Assembly: GCA_002104895.1 (NCBI GenBank)
Contig: MCFG01000502.1
Coordinates: forward strand, 1-40,866
Reading direction: 5' to 3'
From: Anaeromyces robustus
Lineage: Eukaryota; Neocallimastigomycota; Neocallimastigomycetes; Neocallimastigales; Neocallimastigaceae
DNA length: 40,866 nucleotides
Made by a program: the position numbers and the translations under genes. Positions 11,764-23,886 of the stretch are shown here, piece after piece. The number at the start of each line of letters is the position of its first letter. Position 1 is the stretch's first letter. Under the pieces are notes generated by a model. The model was not told where the DNA came from, did not search any database, and was given only the letters and a program-made list of their open reading frames with translations.

Positions 11764-12231
11764 GAAAGAAAGAAAAAAAAATAGATTTATTAATAATAAT
11801 ATTAATATTTTTCTTTTTTTTTTTTTTTCATAGTAACAAATTATAAAAATTTTTAAATAATTAATAATATGTATATTTTTTTTTTATTCATAAATACATA
11901 ATTTAAAATAAAAATAAATAAAATAAAACTAAAAAATTAAAAAATAAACAAATATTTTTAAAAGAATTTTTTATAAAAAGAATTCTTAAAATAAAAACAT
12001 TTATATATATCATATATAGGGAGTAAAAAATAGTTTAAAAATTATTCTAAATTTTTCTTTTCTTTAAAATAATAGATTTATATTATTTATAATAAATAAA
12101 AAAAGGTAAATTTTTTTGTTCTTTAATTTTATTTTATTTTTTTTTTTTATCTTATTTTTTAAGAGGTTTTGCTTTGATAGTTTTTTAAATATACAGACAG
12201 TATTTAATTTTTTTTTTTTTTCTATTGACTT
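11366..12231. other. AT-rich spacer between convergent genes
   Basis: 3' flanks of the cyclophilin and AIG1-like genes. It holds a run of 38 A (11724-11761) and TA repeats near 11575-11600. The + strand frame at 12116-12307 is a Phe/Leu shadow over the last exon of the gene on the other strand. Confidence 0.6.
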
Positions 12232-12527
12232 TCAATTAGATTTTTTATTATTTTTAGTTTCATTTTTACTAAATTTTTCTATAATACAATTATTTTTCTT
12301 TTTATGAATGATCGTGAAAATTATTCCAAAAATACCCCAGAATGTAATTACAGCAGTATAGGTTAAAAAACTATTCTCATTGGAAGTATCAACAAAATCA
12401 TAAATCCAATTACCACTACGTTTAAATTAAACAAATAAAAATATATATTTATAAAAAAAATATTATATTTATTCATATTAAATATATAAATATATAAATA
12501 TTTAAATAAAAAAAATGAAATAATAAT

Positions 12528-12562
<35 letters not shown>

Positions 12563-13352
12563 ATAATAATATTTATTAATAACGATGATATATTATAATA
12601 ATAATGATAATAATAATATTTAAGTAATAATATGAAACTTACGAGTAAGCATGATAAAACTGAGCAAAAATAAGGAAATTAATACCAGCTAAAAACATTG
12701 GAATAAAATGTTTTACTGAAGTAGGAATTAAAATTAAATACCAATCAATACCAACAAAAATGCTTTGTAATAAATGTTCCGTAATATGTTGGAAATAGTT
12801 TAATATATTACATTTAGAAAAATCTAAAGAAGGGAAAATTACAAACCAAAAAATTATTGTAACTAAAAAAGCTGTAGGAATAATACCATTAAATAATATA
12901 TGAATGAATACATTTAAACTTTCATTTTGAAATCTTTTAGGTAAAGTCTTGTTTAAATCCTTAATTTGAAGAATAATACCAATCTATCATATTATTTATT
13001 TTTTTATTTAATATATATTAATTATTTATTACATCTTTTTTATTATAATTATTATTATTGTGTAATATAGTTTCATTTCATATATTATATAAAAATATAA
13101 TAAGATATAACTTACTATAAAATAAATAAGGATTACAATAAATGTTTGATGAGTATAATAAGGAAGGAAAATTCTTAATTCATTGGTATTAAAATTAAAA
13201 TAATAATTATATATAGCTACAATGAAGCCTGAAAATAAAAAAATAAAAGCAAAGATTCTATAATATAAAAAAGTTTTTTTTGTACCAAAACATGGAGTAA
13301 CCACTTGTTGTAAATTAAAATTTTCTGTACCAAAGAATTTTGATAAAAACAT
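12232..13352 (-). CDS. Predicted multi-pass membrane protein, AIG1/FAR-17a-like
   Basis: Exons in transcript order: 13352-13116, 12983-12643, 12415-12232; 253 residues, phases 0 and 2. About six hydrophobic helices: YRIFAFIFLFSGFIVAIY; QTFIVILIYFI running across intron 1; IPTAFLVTIIFWFVIF; the DWYLILIP region; FIPMFLAGINFLIFAQFY; and YTAVITFWGIFGIIFTII, followed by a basic cytosolic tail. Length, helix spacing, a polar Thr/His-Gln before the second helix (YYTHQTF), the His in QHITEHLLQ and the GNWIYDF turn before the last helix resemble the AIG1/FAR-17a family. In mammals these are membrane hydrolases with a Thr/His pair that cleave fatty-acid esters of hydroxy fatty acids. That assignment rests on recall of the family pattern, not an alignment; the related rolling-stone-like family is an alternative. 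Only the splicing and membrane character are secure. Confidence 0.7.
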
Positions 13353-14140
13353 TTTCTTTTTTTTTTTTTTTTTTTCAATCTTATTTTATAAATTTAAATA
13401 TAATGTTTTGAATTAGGAAAAATGATATTTTTTTATCCCTTGACTATATATATATATAATTTTAAGTTTTTAAACTTTTTTTATCATCTTATTTTAATTT
13501 CTATTGATCAAATTAATCATATTTTTTTTTTATATATATATCTATTAAAATTCTAAAAAAAAATATTATATTTATATGAAAATTAGAATAAAAAAATCAA
13601 GTATCAAGAAAAACATTCTTCATTTAATAATCAATAATAATAAAGACTTTAAATTATGTGTCAAAAAAAAAAAAAAAAAAAAAAAAAAACTCATTATCAA
13701 TATCAATATACGATAAACCGAAGAGGAAGAAAAAATTTAAATTTAACACATTTCTACTGTACTAAATTTTTTTTAAATATAAATAGTTATAAAAATAATT
13801 TATTAAAAAATATAAAAAAAAATTATTCAATAATAATATATTTATACAAAAAAAGTAAAATCTTTTTATAATTTAATATTTTTATTATTATTTATTTTTT
13901 ATTTAATATTTCATTATTATAAAATATTTAATAAGTATATATTAACAAATTTTTTTTTTTTTGCTATTTTACATTTTATAATTTCAATTAAATAATTATT
14001 TTATACATTTAATTTTTAAAATTATTTTTCATTAAAATAATTTGATTAATATAATTTTCACAACTAATTACAATTAATATTTTAATTATAATAAATAATT
14101 ATAAAAATTATTATATGTTATTTTATTTTGTTTAATACAT

Positions 14141-14175
<35 letters not shown>

Positions 14176-14743
14176 TTATTTAATTTACATATTTTTGTAC
14201 TACATTTTTAAAGTACACACGTGATTTAATAATATACTTGTAATAAATAAAATAATAAATATGTACATATCTTTTTTTTTTACTTATGACATGACTGATT
14301 TATTTTAATTAAAAACAAATATATGTAAAAATAATTTTTGCTTATACTTTTTATATATATATATAAATATAAATATTCTTTTTTTCTTTTTTTTAACTTT
14401 AAGCTGAGTTTATCAATGTAGTACAAAGGATAAATAATATTTTTTTAATATATTTATAATATATATTTAATTTATTTGTAATATAATCATTTCAAATTTT
14501 AATAAATAATATTTAAGTAAATATTAATTTTTTTCTTATTTAAAAAATTCAATTTATATATGGATGTATTTTTAAATCATAGTTATAGTTATATATTATT
14601 GATTTATATATACGAGTATATAGTTTGATAAAAATTTTGATTTTATTAATTAATGTTAGTATTAAACTTTTGTATTTACTTGACTGTATCCATTAACACA
14701 TCATTATTTTACGTGGATTAGTATATAATATTCATTTATTTAT
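13353..14743. other. AT-rich intergenic stretch
   Basis: 5' flank of the AIG1-like gene and 3' flank of the ankyrin cluster. A-run at 13663-13689 (the 71-codon frame over it is Lys/Asn noise) and a TTTA repeat at about 14140-14175. No gene supported. Confidence 0.55.
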
Positions 14744-14952
14744 TTATTTTTTTTTTGAAAATGCTCTATAATCAAGTGTATCATACCATTCAATAATTGA
14801 ATTAATTATTTCCAATAAAATAGTATTTTCAATATCATATATCAAAATATCTTTATATCTGTCACAGATAATTGTTTATATTTTTCTTTTAATTCATCAT
14901 TGAATTCTTCCAATTTATTGTTTTTTATTAAATCAATTAAATAATCATTCAT
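14744..14952 (-). pseudogene. Broken remnant of an ankyrin-family gene (relative of the gene at 15325-18384)
   Basis: Reading from ATG at 14952, the first residues MNDYLIDLIKNNKLEEFND match the start of the intact gene upstream (MDNYLIDLIRNNKVEEFND) at 16 of 19 positions. After about 29 residues the frame runs to a stop. Shifting frame restores a second family motif, DILIYDIENTILLEIINSII, which corresponds to FDILIYAIENYASVELIKYI in the intact protein, then ends at TAA near 14744. So about 150 residues of family sequence between the two motifs are missing and the join is out of frame. The remnant has the same orientation as the intact gene and lies just past its end, and even the sequence before the ATG is similar (TATAATTATATAAAATAT-like), which suggests a tandem duplication followed by deletion. 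A short expressed two-exon gene is less likely. Confidence 0.75.
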
Positions 14953-15324
14953 ATTTCCAAAATTATCATTATAATTATATAAAATATTTATATAAAATAT
15001 TATTATATAATTAAGTGATAAGATTATTAATTCCAGTTTAAATCAACGGAAAAACTAAGAACAATTAAAAGTAAAGAAAAAATTTTGAAATTTTAGTTAG
15101 TTAATACTTTTAAAATTTTAGTTAGTATGTATCAAATATAATAATTTGTATTAATTTTTTTGTTCGGTTTTGTTTTGTTTTATTTTATGTTACATTAAAT
15201 ATTTATTTAAAAATAATTTATTTAAGAAAAAATAATAATATGAAAAATATTTTCATATATATATCCTATAAAATAAAAAATTAATAATTAGTTATTTTAT
15301 ATTGTTTATAAAATGATATAAAAT
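14953..15324. other. Short spacer in the ankyrin cluster
   Basis: No gene. A 14-base word, AAATTTTAGTTAGT, occurs twice, at 15088-15101 and 15113-15126. Confidence 0.5.
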
Positions 15325-18300
15325 TTAAAACTCCTCATAACCATCTGGATAACAATAACTACCAGACTCATCAAAACCATCATAATCATCATAATTGTCA
15401 TAATCATAATAATTATAATAATCATAATCAAGATTATTTTTTTTTATTTTAAATTTCAATAGTATTTTGTTTCTTTTTCTATTATCAAATTCATATTTAA
15501 GAAATATATTTAATATTTCTTCATCATTTATTTTATCATATATATCATCATTAAATACTTCTTTTGCAAAAACGGATAATATTTTTTGTAGATCTTTCAC
15601 GGTTAGTGCTTTTTTTATACTATAAATGTTAAGTAATACTTTAATCAATTCTTTATTATAAAAATAATGTTGAATAATTATTTCTACCAATTCTTTTTTA
15701 ATAGATATTATATTCTTGTATATATATCTATTTATTAAATTGTAAGAATTTTTATAACCTTTTTTTAATAAATACTTTACATTTTGAGTATCAAGCATAC
15801 TATATTCACCATTATAATTAATATCAGCACCTTTCTCTAATAATAAATCAGCAATTTCAAAATTATTAAATGATATACAAACCATTAATGGTGACTGATC
15901 CTTCACAGTATAGTTAAAATTTTTATAATCAAAAATACCTATGATATATTTTATAAATTCAGTAGGAAAATTATTTTTAATTGCATATATTAACATATCA
16001 AAATCATAGGTATTTATTTCCTTTATATTGATATTATTATTTTTAATGAATTCTTCAAATAAAATTTTGCTTTTTATAAAATTACTTTTATTATCTTTTA
16101 TTGAAGATAATAAATCATCTCTTTTTTTATGAATATTATCAATTTCTTTAAGTTTTGAAATTAACTTTTTAGCTGTATCGTTGTTTAATTCATAATAATA
16201 ATATAATATATCTTCTATTTCATAAATTTGATTGTATATTATTGTCGAAACTAGATCTTTATCTCTATAATCATGTTCATATAGTAATAATAGTGCTTTT
16301 AAATCATGATCATACTTTAAAACATTTATTCCATATATACTATCATCTATTTTAATTTTTTTTTCTTTAATTAAAGAACAATTTAAATAAGTTTCCAAAA
16401 TATCATAAGAAAAAGAATAACTTAAAATTTTCTTTATAATTTCATTATTATCATTCGCAGTATTTATACTATAGTTATTACTAAATATATATTCTATATT
16501 TTCCTCAGTTAAATATATTTCATTTAAAAAACTATAGTTTTCATTATAATTAAATTTTGCTCCTTTCTTTAATAAATAATCAGCTATATTAAAATTTCCA
16601 TGATTAATTGCAGCAATTAGAGGAGTTACTGTTTTATCGGAAGAATCATCATTTTTATTCTTAATAGAGTAATTTAATGTTTTATATTGATTATATTGAT
16701 CTATTATGTATTTTATTAATTCAACTGATGCATAATTTTCAATTGCATAAATCAAAATATCGAAATCAGACGAATTTAATTCAGTTATATTGTTATCCAT
16801 AAGGATTTTTTTTAATTCATTTACATTAAGAATATTTGATTCATTGCTATTATCTTTTTTATTTATATCAATATCAAAAGTAGATTTATTGATAGTATAT
16901 CTGTTTCTGTTAAATCTCAATCTAACACTATTTGATTCATTATAGTATTTAGTAGATATCATATTTATAATTTTTTCTCTTCTTTCAAGAAATGACCCAT
17001 AAAATTTATTTATATATGATTTTAAATTTAAAAATGTTTTTTCATCTATGTAACCATCTTCATTATTTATATTATAATAAAAATTACATTCATGAAAACT
17101 TTTTATATTATTAAGTTGATTTAAAATATTATCTTTAAAACTATTATAATTGAGCAAAGCATCAGTTTTATTTTTATCATAATTTAATAATATAATTACT
17201 GCAGTTATATTATTTTTATTTACAGCATATTCGTAATGGTAGCTTTGTATATGGTATTCCTTTATATTTTTTAAAAATATTTCCAGAAATGAATTTGAAT
17301 GTTCACAATATTTTTTATCTTCTTCCTTAGAAGTGTCAAAATAAGGTTCAATAAAATTATCAATAATATTATCATGTATTTCTTCACAAATTTCAAATCC
17401 ATTATTTAATATGTACGTTAAATTTTCAAAATTTAATAATTTATTTTTGTATAGATAAGTAATAATATTATCATTACATTCTTTTGTGTAATTTATATCA
17501 GCTCCATAATATAATAATAAATTGGATATATCGAAATTATTATTAGCAACAGACGTATAGATAGGTATCATGTAATCTTTGTTAACATAATCTTTATTAA
17601 TAGGTGATATGCTATTATTTTGATATTCATCATTCAAATAGATTTTTAAAAAATCATCCATAATATTAATATAATAATCAAAATTATGGTAATGACATTG
17701 ATTTATAATATGCTTTACAATCTTAATAGATACTTTATTTTCAATTGCACTTATTAAAATGTCAAAATGCTCATTATTAAAACTTTTTAATTCAATTTTA
17801 TTATCATAAATATATTGTTGAAGTTCTATCAAATTACCACTCTTAGCTATATCGAGAATTTTTCTTCTCTTATCCGAAAAATCTTTTACATCAAAATAAT
17901 TTTTAATTTTATTTTTTAAATTTTTATTCTTTATATTATTTATAAAAGCTTCTTTTTTATTCTGATGAAGATGTTTGTTAAATCCATCAAACAATTTGAT
18001 TAATATATCTAAAATACTTTCTTCTTTATCACCGCAATATTCAAAAGACTTTTCAAATAAATAATAATTATCAACTTTTATAACTTCATAAAGAATGCTT
18101 TGTATAGATATAGTTTTATTAAGGGATAATCCATATAAAAATGTGTTTTCAGAGAATTCTTTTAATTCTAAAATTTTAATATATATCATTAAAAGACTTT
18201 TAAAATATATTTCTAAAGAATTTATCTCTTTTTCTTTTCTATTTATTAATTTTTTAAATTCTTCAAAAATATAAACAATATCTTTATTATAAATACATAG

Positions 18301-18384
18301 TCTATATCCATATTTGTCTTTAAATATATCATTGAATTCTTCAACTTTATTATTTCTTATTAAATCAATTAAATAATTATCCAT
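15325..18384 (-). CDS. Large ankyrin-repeat protein of a dictyostelid family
   Basis: Intronless ORF of 1019 residues, ending in a Tyr/Asp-rich acidic tail. It reads as a head region (1-170) followed by three long modules, each opening with a motif such as FDILIYAIEN then an IKYII helix (near residues 208, 533 and 807). Each then holds degenerate ankyrin repeats: TPLIAAINHGNFNIADYLLK and SPLMVCISFNNFEIADLLLE followed by KGADINYN-type loops. Module 1 keeps the same plan in weaker form (IPIYTSVANNNFDISNLLLYYGADINY). Ankyrin repeats bind proteins; no partner or enzyme domain is visible. Large families of such lineage-specific ankyrin proteins are known in dictyostelids, and the neighbouring remnant at 14744-14952 shows that this family has duplicated locally. 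The start ATG at 18384 follows a stop-rich AT stretch and matches the N-terminus of the remnant, supporting it. Function unknown. Confidence 0.9.
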   Translation of the reverse strand: MDNYLIDLIRNNKVEEFNDIFKDKYGYRLCIYNKDIVYIFEEFKKLINRKEKEINSLEIYFKSLLMIYIKILELKEFSENTFLYGLSLNKTISIQSILYEVIKVDNYYLFEKSFEYCGDKEESILDILIKLFDGFNKHLHQNKKEAFINNIKNKNLKNKIKNYFDVKDFSDKRRKILDIAKSGNLIELQQYIYDNKIELKSFNNEHFDILISAIENKVSIKIVKHIINQCHYHNFDYYINIMDDFLKIYLNDEYQNNSISPINKDYVNKDYMIPIYTSVANNNFDISNLLLYYGADINYTKECNDNIITYLYKNKLLNFENLTYILNNGFEICEEIHDNIIDNFIEPYFDTSKEEDKKYCEHSNSFLEIFLKNIKEYHIQSYHYEYAVNKNNITAVIILLNYDKNKTDALLNYNSFKDNILNQLNNIKSFHECNFYYNINNEDGYIDEKTFLNLKSYINKFYGSFLERREKIINMISTKYYNESNSVRLRFNRNRYTINKSTFDIDINKKDNSNESNILNVNELKKILMDNNITELNSSDFDILIYAIENYASVELIKYIIDQYNQYKTLNYSIKNKNDDSSDKTVTPLIAAINHGNFNIADYLLKKGAKFNYNENYSFLNEIYLTEENIEYIFSNNYSINTANDNNEIIKKILSYSFSYDILETYLNCSLIKEKKIKIDDSIYGINVLKYDHDLKALLLLYEHDYRDKDLVSTIIYNQIYEIEDILYYYYELNNDTAKKLISKLKEIDNIHKKRDDLLSSIKDNKSNFIKSKILFEEFIKNNNINIKEINTYDFDMLIYAIKNNFPTEFIKYIIGIFDYKNFNYTVKDQSPLMVCISFNNFEIADLLLEKGADINYNGEYSMLDTQNVKYLLKKGYKNSYNLINRYIYKNIISIKKELVEIIIQHYFYNKELIKVLLNIYSIKKALTVKDLQKILSVFAKEVFNDDIYDKINDEEILNIFLKYEFDNRKRNKILLKFKIKKNNLDYDYYNYYDYDNYDDYDGFDESGSYCYPDGYEEF

Positions 18385-18506
18385 ATTCTAAAATTATTAT
18401 TATAATTATATAAAATATAAAATATAATAATTATTAATTCTCTATTCAAAATATATATATATAAAAAAAAGTACTATACGGCTATTTTTATAATAAATTC
18501 TAAACA

Positions 18507-18732
18507 TTTAAAAAAAAAAGACTTGGACATAATATGTATTTAGAATATACAATTCTTCTAATAATTGGACATAATTCACCTTAAGGAAGATAATATAATA
18601 ATATAATATCTAATTTTTAAATTTAAAAAATTATTATTTATTATAAAGACAAAATTACGTCCAATTTTTAAAATAATAGAATTGTACATTTTTTATTTTC
18701 TTTCTAAAGACATTTTCTGTCCATTTTTTAAA
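18507..18732. repeat. Nested imperfect inverted repeat (about 225 bp fold-back)
   Basis: Four collinear perfect stems pair across a central spacer: TGGACA 18524-18529 with TGTCCA 18718-18723; TTTAGAA 18539-18545 with TTCTAAA 18702-18708; TACAATTCT 18548-18556 with AGAATTGTA 18678-18686; AATTGGAC 18563-18570 with GTCCAATT 18659-18666. Poly-A before and poly-T after extend the outer stem. The ordered, nested arrangement in non-repetitive words argues against chance. It could be a fold-back (MITE-like) element or a structured transcript upstream of the ankyrin gene. Confidence 0.7.
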
Positions 18733-19456
18733 ATATAATAATTATTTATTTGGTATAATTTTAAATTTAAATACCCATTTTTTTATGTAAAAAAAGGAGA
18801 TTTTAGATAAATAACAATAACTATTGAATATGCTGAAATTATCCTAAAAAACACACTATAGTAAAATAAAAGTTACAATATAGACTATTATAATATTTAG
18901 ATACTATTATAATAAAACAATTTTAAAAAATAATTATTTATTATTAATTATTAATTATTTATTATTTATTATCAACAAACATTTACTTTTAACTATTCTT
19001 AATTTTTCCTTTTTAGTAAAAATAGTATAGAACCGATTTTATATAAAAGTACAATTTATTTAACAAGAGATTTATTAATATGTAATAAAATAAATAGTAA
19101 TATAGAATAAGTTACAAGTAAAAGTACAAGTACAAATAAAATAAAATAAAATAAAATAAAATTTAAACTTTTAAAAATAAAAAATTGAAGTTTTCTAACA
19201 CTTATAATCTTTAATTGAAAAAATTTTCTAATATTAATTTGAAACAGGAACTAAAATTTTATAATATATTATTGAAAATTTTCAATTATTTCCTTTTGTT
19301 GTTATTCAAAACAATAAATACAATCTATTTGTAAAACTATTAAGTTTAATTTTATTCTTTTTTTTTTTTTTAATTATTTTTTTTATTCCTTCTAACTGCC
19401 TTTTTATTATTAAAACAGTTATTAAAATCAAAACTGCCTTTTGTTTCTTTACAAAA

Positions 19457-19489
<33 letters not shown>

Positions 19490-19995
19490 TTTATCTGTCA
19501 TGACAAACTTTTTTTTTATTTATTTTTTTTATTATATATTTATTTTATTTTATTAAAATATATTTATTTCCCATATTTAGTAATATTAGTAATATTAGTT
19601 TTAAATTATTTTAGTAAAAAGCTATATAATAATAATAATAATAATTAATTAACATTATTTTAATAATTAAAAATATTATTCAACAAACGAAATATTCATT
19701 CATTAAATTAATATATTTTAATATTAAATAATATATGTAATACAATACTATAAATAAAGAAATAGAAAAAAGAGATTTCTATTCCTAACATTTTTATATT
19801 CCACAAAAATTTTTTTAATTTTTTAATTTAATTTTTTATTATTGAAATATTAAAATATTAAAATATTAAAATATTAAAAAATTTAATATATATATGGAGA
19901 TGAAATTATTATTTATTATTTATTACACTCTTTATTACATATAAAATATAAAAAAAAAATAAAAATAAAAATAAACTTATGACTTTTTTCAATAT

Positions 19996-20047
<52 letters not shown>

Positions 20048-20236
20048 TACTAATTTATATTAATTATTTAATATTTATTTATTTATTTATTTATTTATTT
20101 TGTAATAATAATTCTTATTTATAGTCATATAGAATTTTTATGGTGGATTATGCTTTTATACAGGTGTTTTTTTTTTTTGTAAATAAATAAAATAAAATAA
20201 AATAAAATAATGAAGTAAATAATAATAAAATAAAAT

Positions 20237-20287
<51 letters not shown>

Positions 20288-22938
20288 GAATATTAATAAT
20301 AGTAATAAATAATAGAATAATAATAATAATAGTAATAAAAATAAAAATTTTTTGTATTAAAATTAATTTGAGTATATCAATTTCTATAAAAGAAATCATA
20401 TTCATATTAAATAATTAATAATTATCATCATGTTATTCAAATAAAAGTAATCATTCTATTCCAGTTTAACAATTCAATATTGAAAACAAAAACAAAAACA
20501 AAAAAAAGTTTATCATTTATTCAGTATGTCATAATGTCATATGTAACACGTGAAATGTACCAAATACTAATTATAAAAAAATTCAAAAAATGTTTATATA
20601 TTTTTCACAATAAATAAACAAGTATATATATAAAAAGATGTTTAAAACTAAATTAACAAATTTTATTTCTTTTATGTGTATATATATTATATATTTTGTT
20701 TCTTTTTTTTTTTTTTTTTTTTTTGTTTTAATATTTTTTTGTTTCTTTTATTATTTCTAATTTATCATCTTCTTACTTTATTTTTGTTTTATTTTTCATT
20801 TTAATTTATTATTATTTATTTTTTTTTATTTTCGTAGTTTGTTTATATAATATTTATATTGTCATGGCTTTAATTTTTTTTTTTTTTAAAAAAAATGTAA
20901 TATGAATTATTTATTTATCTTTTATTTATTTATTCATTTATTTTTATTCTGTAACTAATAAATATAATAATAGTATATTTAATACATTATATAGAAATTA
21001 TATAGAATACAACTATAAATTAAAAAGTATATTGATTTGATACTTTAAAGTATATTCAACATATATTATATATGTTATAATAATTAAATTGTTATTTTTA
21101 TTTTTTTATATTTTTATTTTTATTTTTTTTAAGTAAAAAACTATTCGTATTAATAAATATATAATATTATATAATTTGATATATATTAATTATTTTATTA
21201 TTTTAATATAATTTTATTTTATATTATTATATATAAGTAATATATTAAATTATATATAATCTTTACATTTTAATACAAATACTGTATATTTATAATATAT
21301 TTAGGTGTACTAATCGTTTTAATATATAAAAATAATTTAATTTATATATTAAAATTTAATTGTCTATTATCTAATTAATTAAAACATTTTTTATTCCTCA
21401 AATGAATAATAATTTTTCCAATAAAAATACATTAATATGTTTAGTATATTACAATTATAATATACTGGATAATATATAATATATACACTAAGAATAAATT
21501 TTAATATATACCGTATATTATTTTATATATTGTTCATTTACTTTAAATATATTTAAATCAATTGTTATTATATTAATCTTTTTAACTATTGAAAACATTA
21601 AATATATAAAAATTTAATATAAAAAATATAAAGTTTGATTATAAAATATCAATAGATAAATTATTAGTATATAAATAAATTATTAATAGATTTACATAAA
21701 ATAAATAAATGAATGAAAAATTGAATTTATTTATGTATTTATTTATTTATTTATTTATTTATTTATTATATATATATATAAAATTAAATATTAATATTTA
21801 ATATTTAATGCTAATATTTGTAGATTATTTAATTATTAAGTATTAAAATATATATATTTTAATTATAAAATATAATACAATATATTATATATAATTGATA
21901 TTATATAATTTATATATATAACCCATATAATATATTTAAAGTTTAATATATATTAAAAAAAAACATTTTTCTTATTGGACCTCAAAGAATATAAACCTAG
22001 ATTCTTTTTTTTTTATTAACTAAATTACACCTTTTTAGCAAACAAACAAAAAATAATATATTATATTTTTAAATTTATTTTTTTTTTTTATATTATTAAA
22101 TATTTATGGGGAAAAGTAAGTGAATGATTTAAAAAAATCATATAAATAAATAAGATTATTCTCTATTTTTTTTTTTTTTTTTAAAAAAAAATAGATATTA
22201 TTTTTAAGAAACCTTTTTTTTTTTAAATAATTATAAAAATAAATAATTTACTAAATAAGAAAATAATTTTATTTAAAATTATTTTTTTAAAATAAAAAAA
22301 AAAAAAAAAAAAAAAGACAAAATAATATAGTAATAATAAGAACAAAAAAGTTCTAGTAAAAAAAAATAATAAGAGAAGAGAAAGAGAAAAAAACATACAA
22401 AATTATAGAATCCTTTTTTTTTTTCTTTTTTCTCCAAAATATTTTTTTTAAAAAATAATAATATTATTATTATATAATAATTATCTTTTTCATAATTATC
22501 AATCATAAATAATTTAATTTAAGAATAACATTGTAAATATCAAACAAGTTTTAATTTGTTTAATTAATTATATTTTTCAATTTATTTCAAAATAATATTT
22601 TTATATATAATTATAATAATATTTATAATTTTTATTGAATTCAATAACAAATTATATTTCAATTAGTATCAATTAAAATTAATAAATTAAATAGAAAAGT
22701 AAATGAATAAATAATAAAAATATAAATATTCATTAAAAACTATATTAATTAAAAATATCTATTCATGTTTTTTTTTTAAAAAAATATTAATTATATTAAT
22801 TAATAAAAATTCTAACTTATTTATTTATTTATATTTTTTTTAAAAAAAATAATTATTTTTAGATAATATAATATTATATATAAATTAAATAATTTTAATA
22901 ATTTAATCACTATCTTAAATTATATTAATTAATAAATA
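18733..22938. other. Long gene-poor AT-rich stretch
   Basis: Over 4 kb without a supportable gene. It contains TTTA tetranucleotide runs (19995-20045, 20079-20100, 21735-21767), an AAT run, T runs (for example 19460-19488) and many TA-rich patches. The word AACTGCCTTTT occurs twice near 19395 and 19431. Frames at 20148-20418 and 22279-22506 are microsatellite or homopolymer translations. Confidence 0.55.
20238..20287. repeat. AAT trinucleotide repeat
   Basis: About 17 uninterrupted AAT units. It reads as poly-Asn on the + strand and poly-Leu on the other; no surrounding coding sequence. Confidence 0.9.
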
Positions 22939-23847
22939 ATGGCTGCTAATCCACCATCTGTTGTTATTTCTAAAGCTGAAAATGCTCCTCCACCACTTTT
23001 ACCATGTCCATACCGTACTGGTAAGTTCCTTGGTCAAGGTTCATACGCTAAAGTTAAAGAAGCTATTGAAGTATGTTTTTATATTGAATTGAATAAAATC
23101 AATAAAAAAAATATATAAATATAAATAAATATATAAATATAATAAAATATGTAAATAAATGTATATAAATGTAAACAATGTATAATAATGTTTATTTGAA
23201 TATTATAAATATTTAATGTTTACTTTAAAAGATTGAAACTGGAAAAAAATTTGCCGCAAAGGTAATTAACAAGGAATTTATGGCTGGAAAAGAAATGTTT
23301 TTCATTAATGAACTTAATATATTAAAGAAAGTTTCAAAAGTTCATCCAAATTTAGTTACTCTTCATAGTTATTTTGAAACCCCATTAAATTGTAAATATA
23401 AGCAAATAAATAATTATAATATATTTATTTTTATTTTAAATACAATATTATATATAAGTAAAATAATATAAACTTATAAAATGTAATAATTTATGTAAAA
23501 TAATTTTATAATTGATAGGGTATTTAATTATGGATTTATGTGAAGGTGGTGAACTTTTCGAAAGATTATATCAAAAAGGTACTTTCTATGAAAAGGATGC
23601 CATTCATGTTATTAAACAAGTTTTAGAAGGTATTGCCTATTTACATGATAATAATATTGTTCATCGTGATATTAAGGTAAATATTAATATTTAAAATAAA
23701 TATAAAAGAAGAAAATTGTCAACAAAGAATATATAATCAAAACAGTTATTAAAAAAATTATTTTATTTTATAATTATTTTATTTATCTTTTATTTAATTG
23801 ATTAATTTAAATAATTTATTTTTATTGCTTATTTTTATAATATAAAA

Positions 23848-23886
<39 letters not shown>

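Noticed and set aside
13656-13871. 71-codon + strand ORF starting in an A run
   Set aside because: Poly-Lys followed by Asn/Tyr/Lys noise; no supporting exon structure.
20148-20418. Poly-Leu and poly-Asn ORFs on opposite strands
   Set aside because: Direct translations of an AAT microsatellite.
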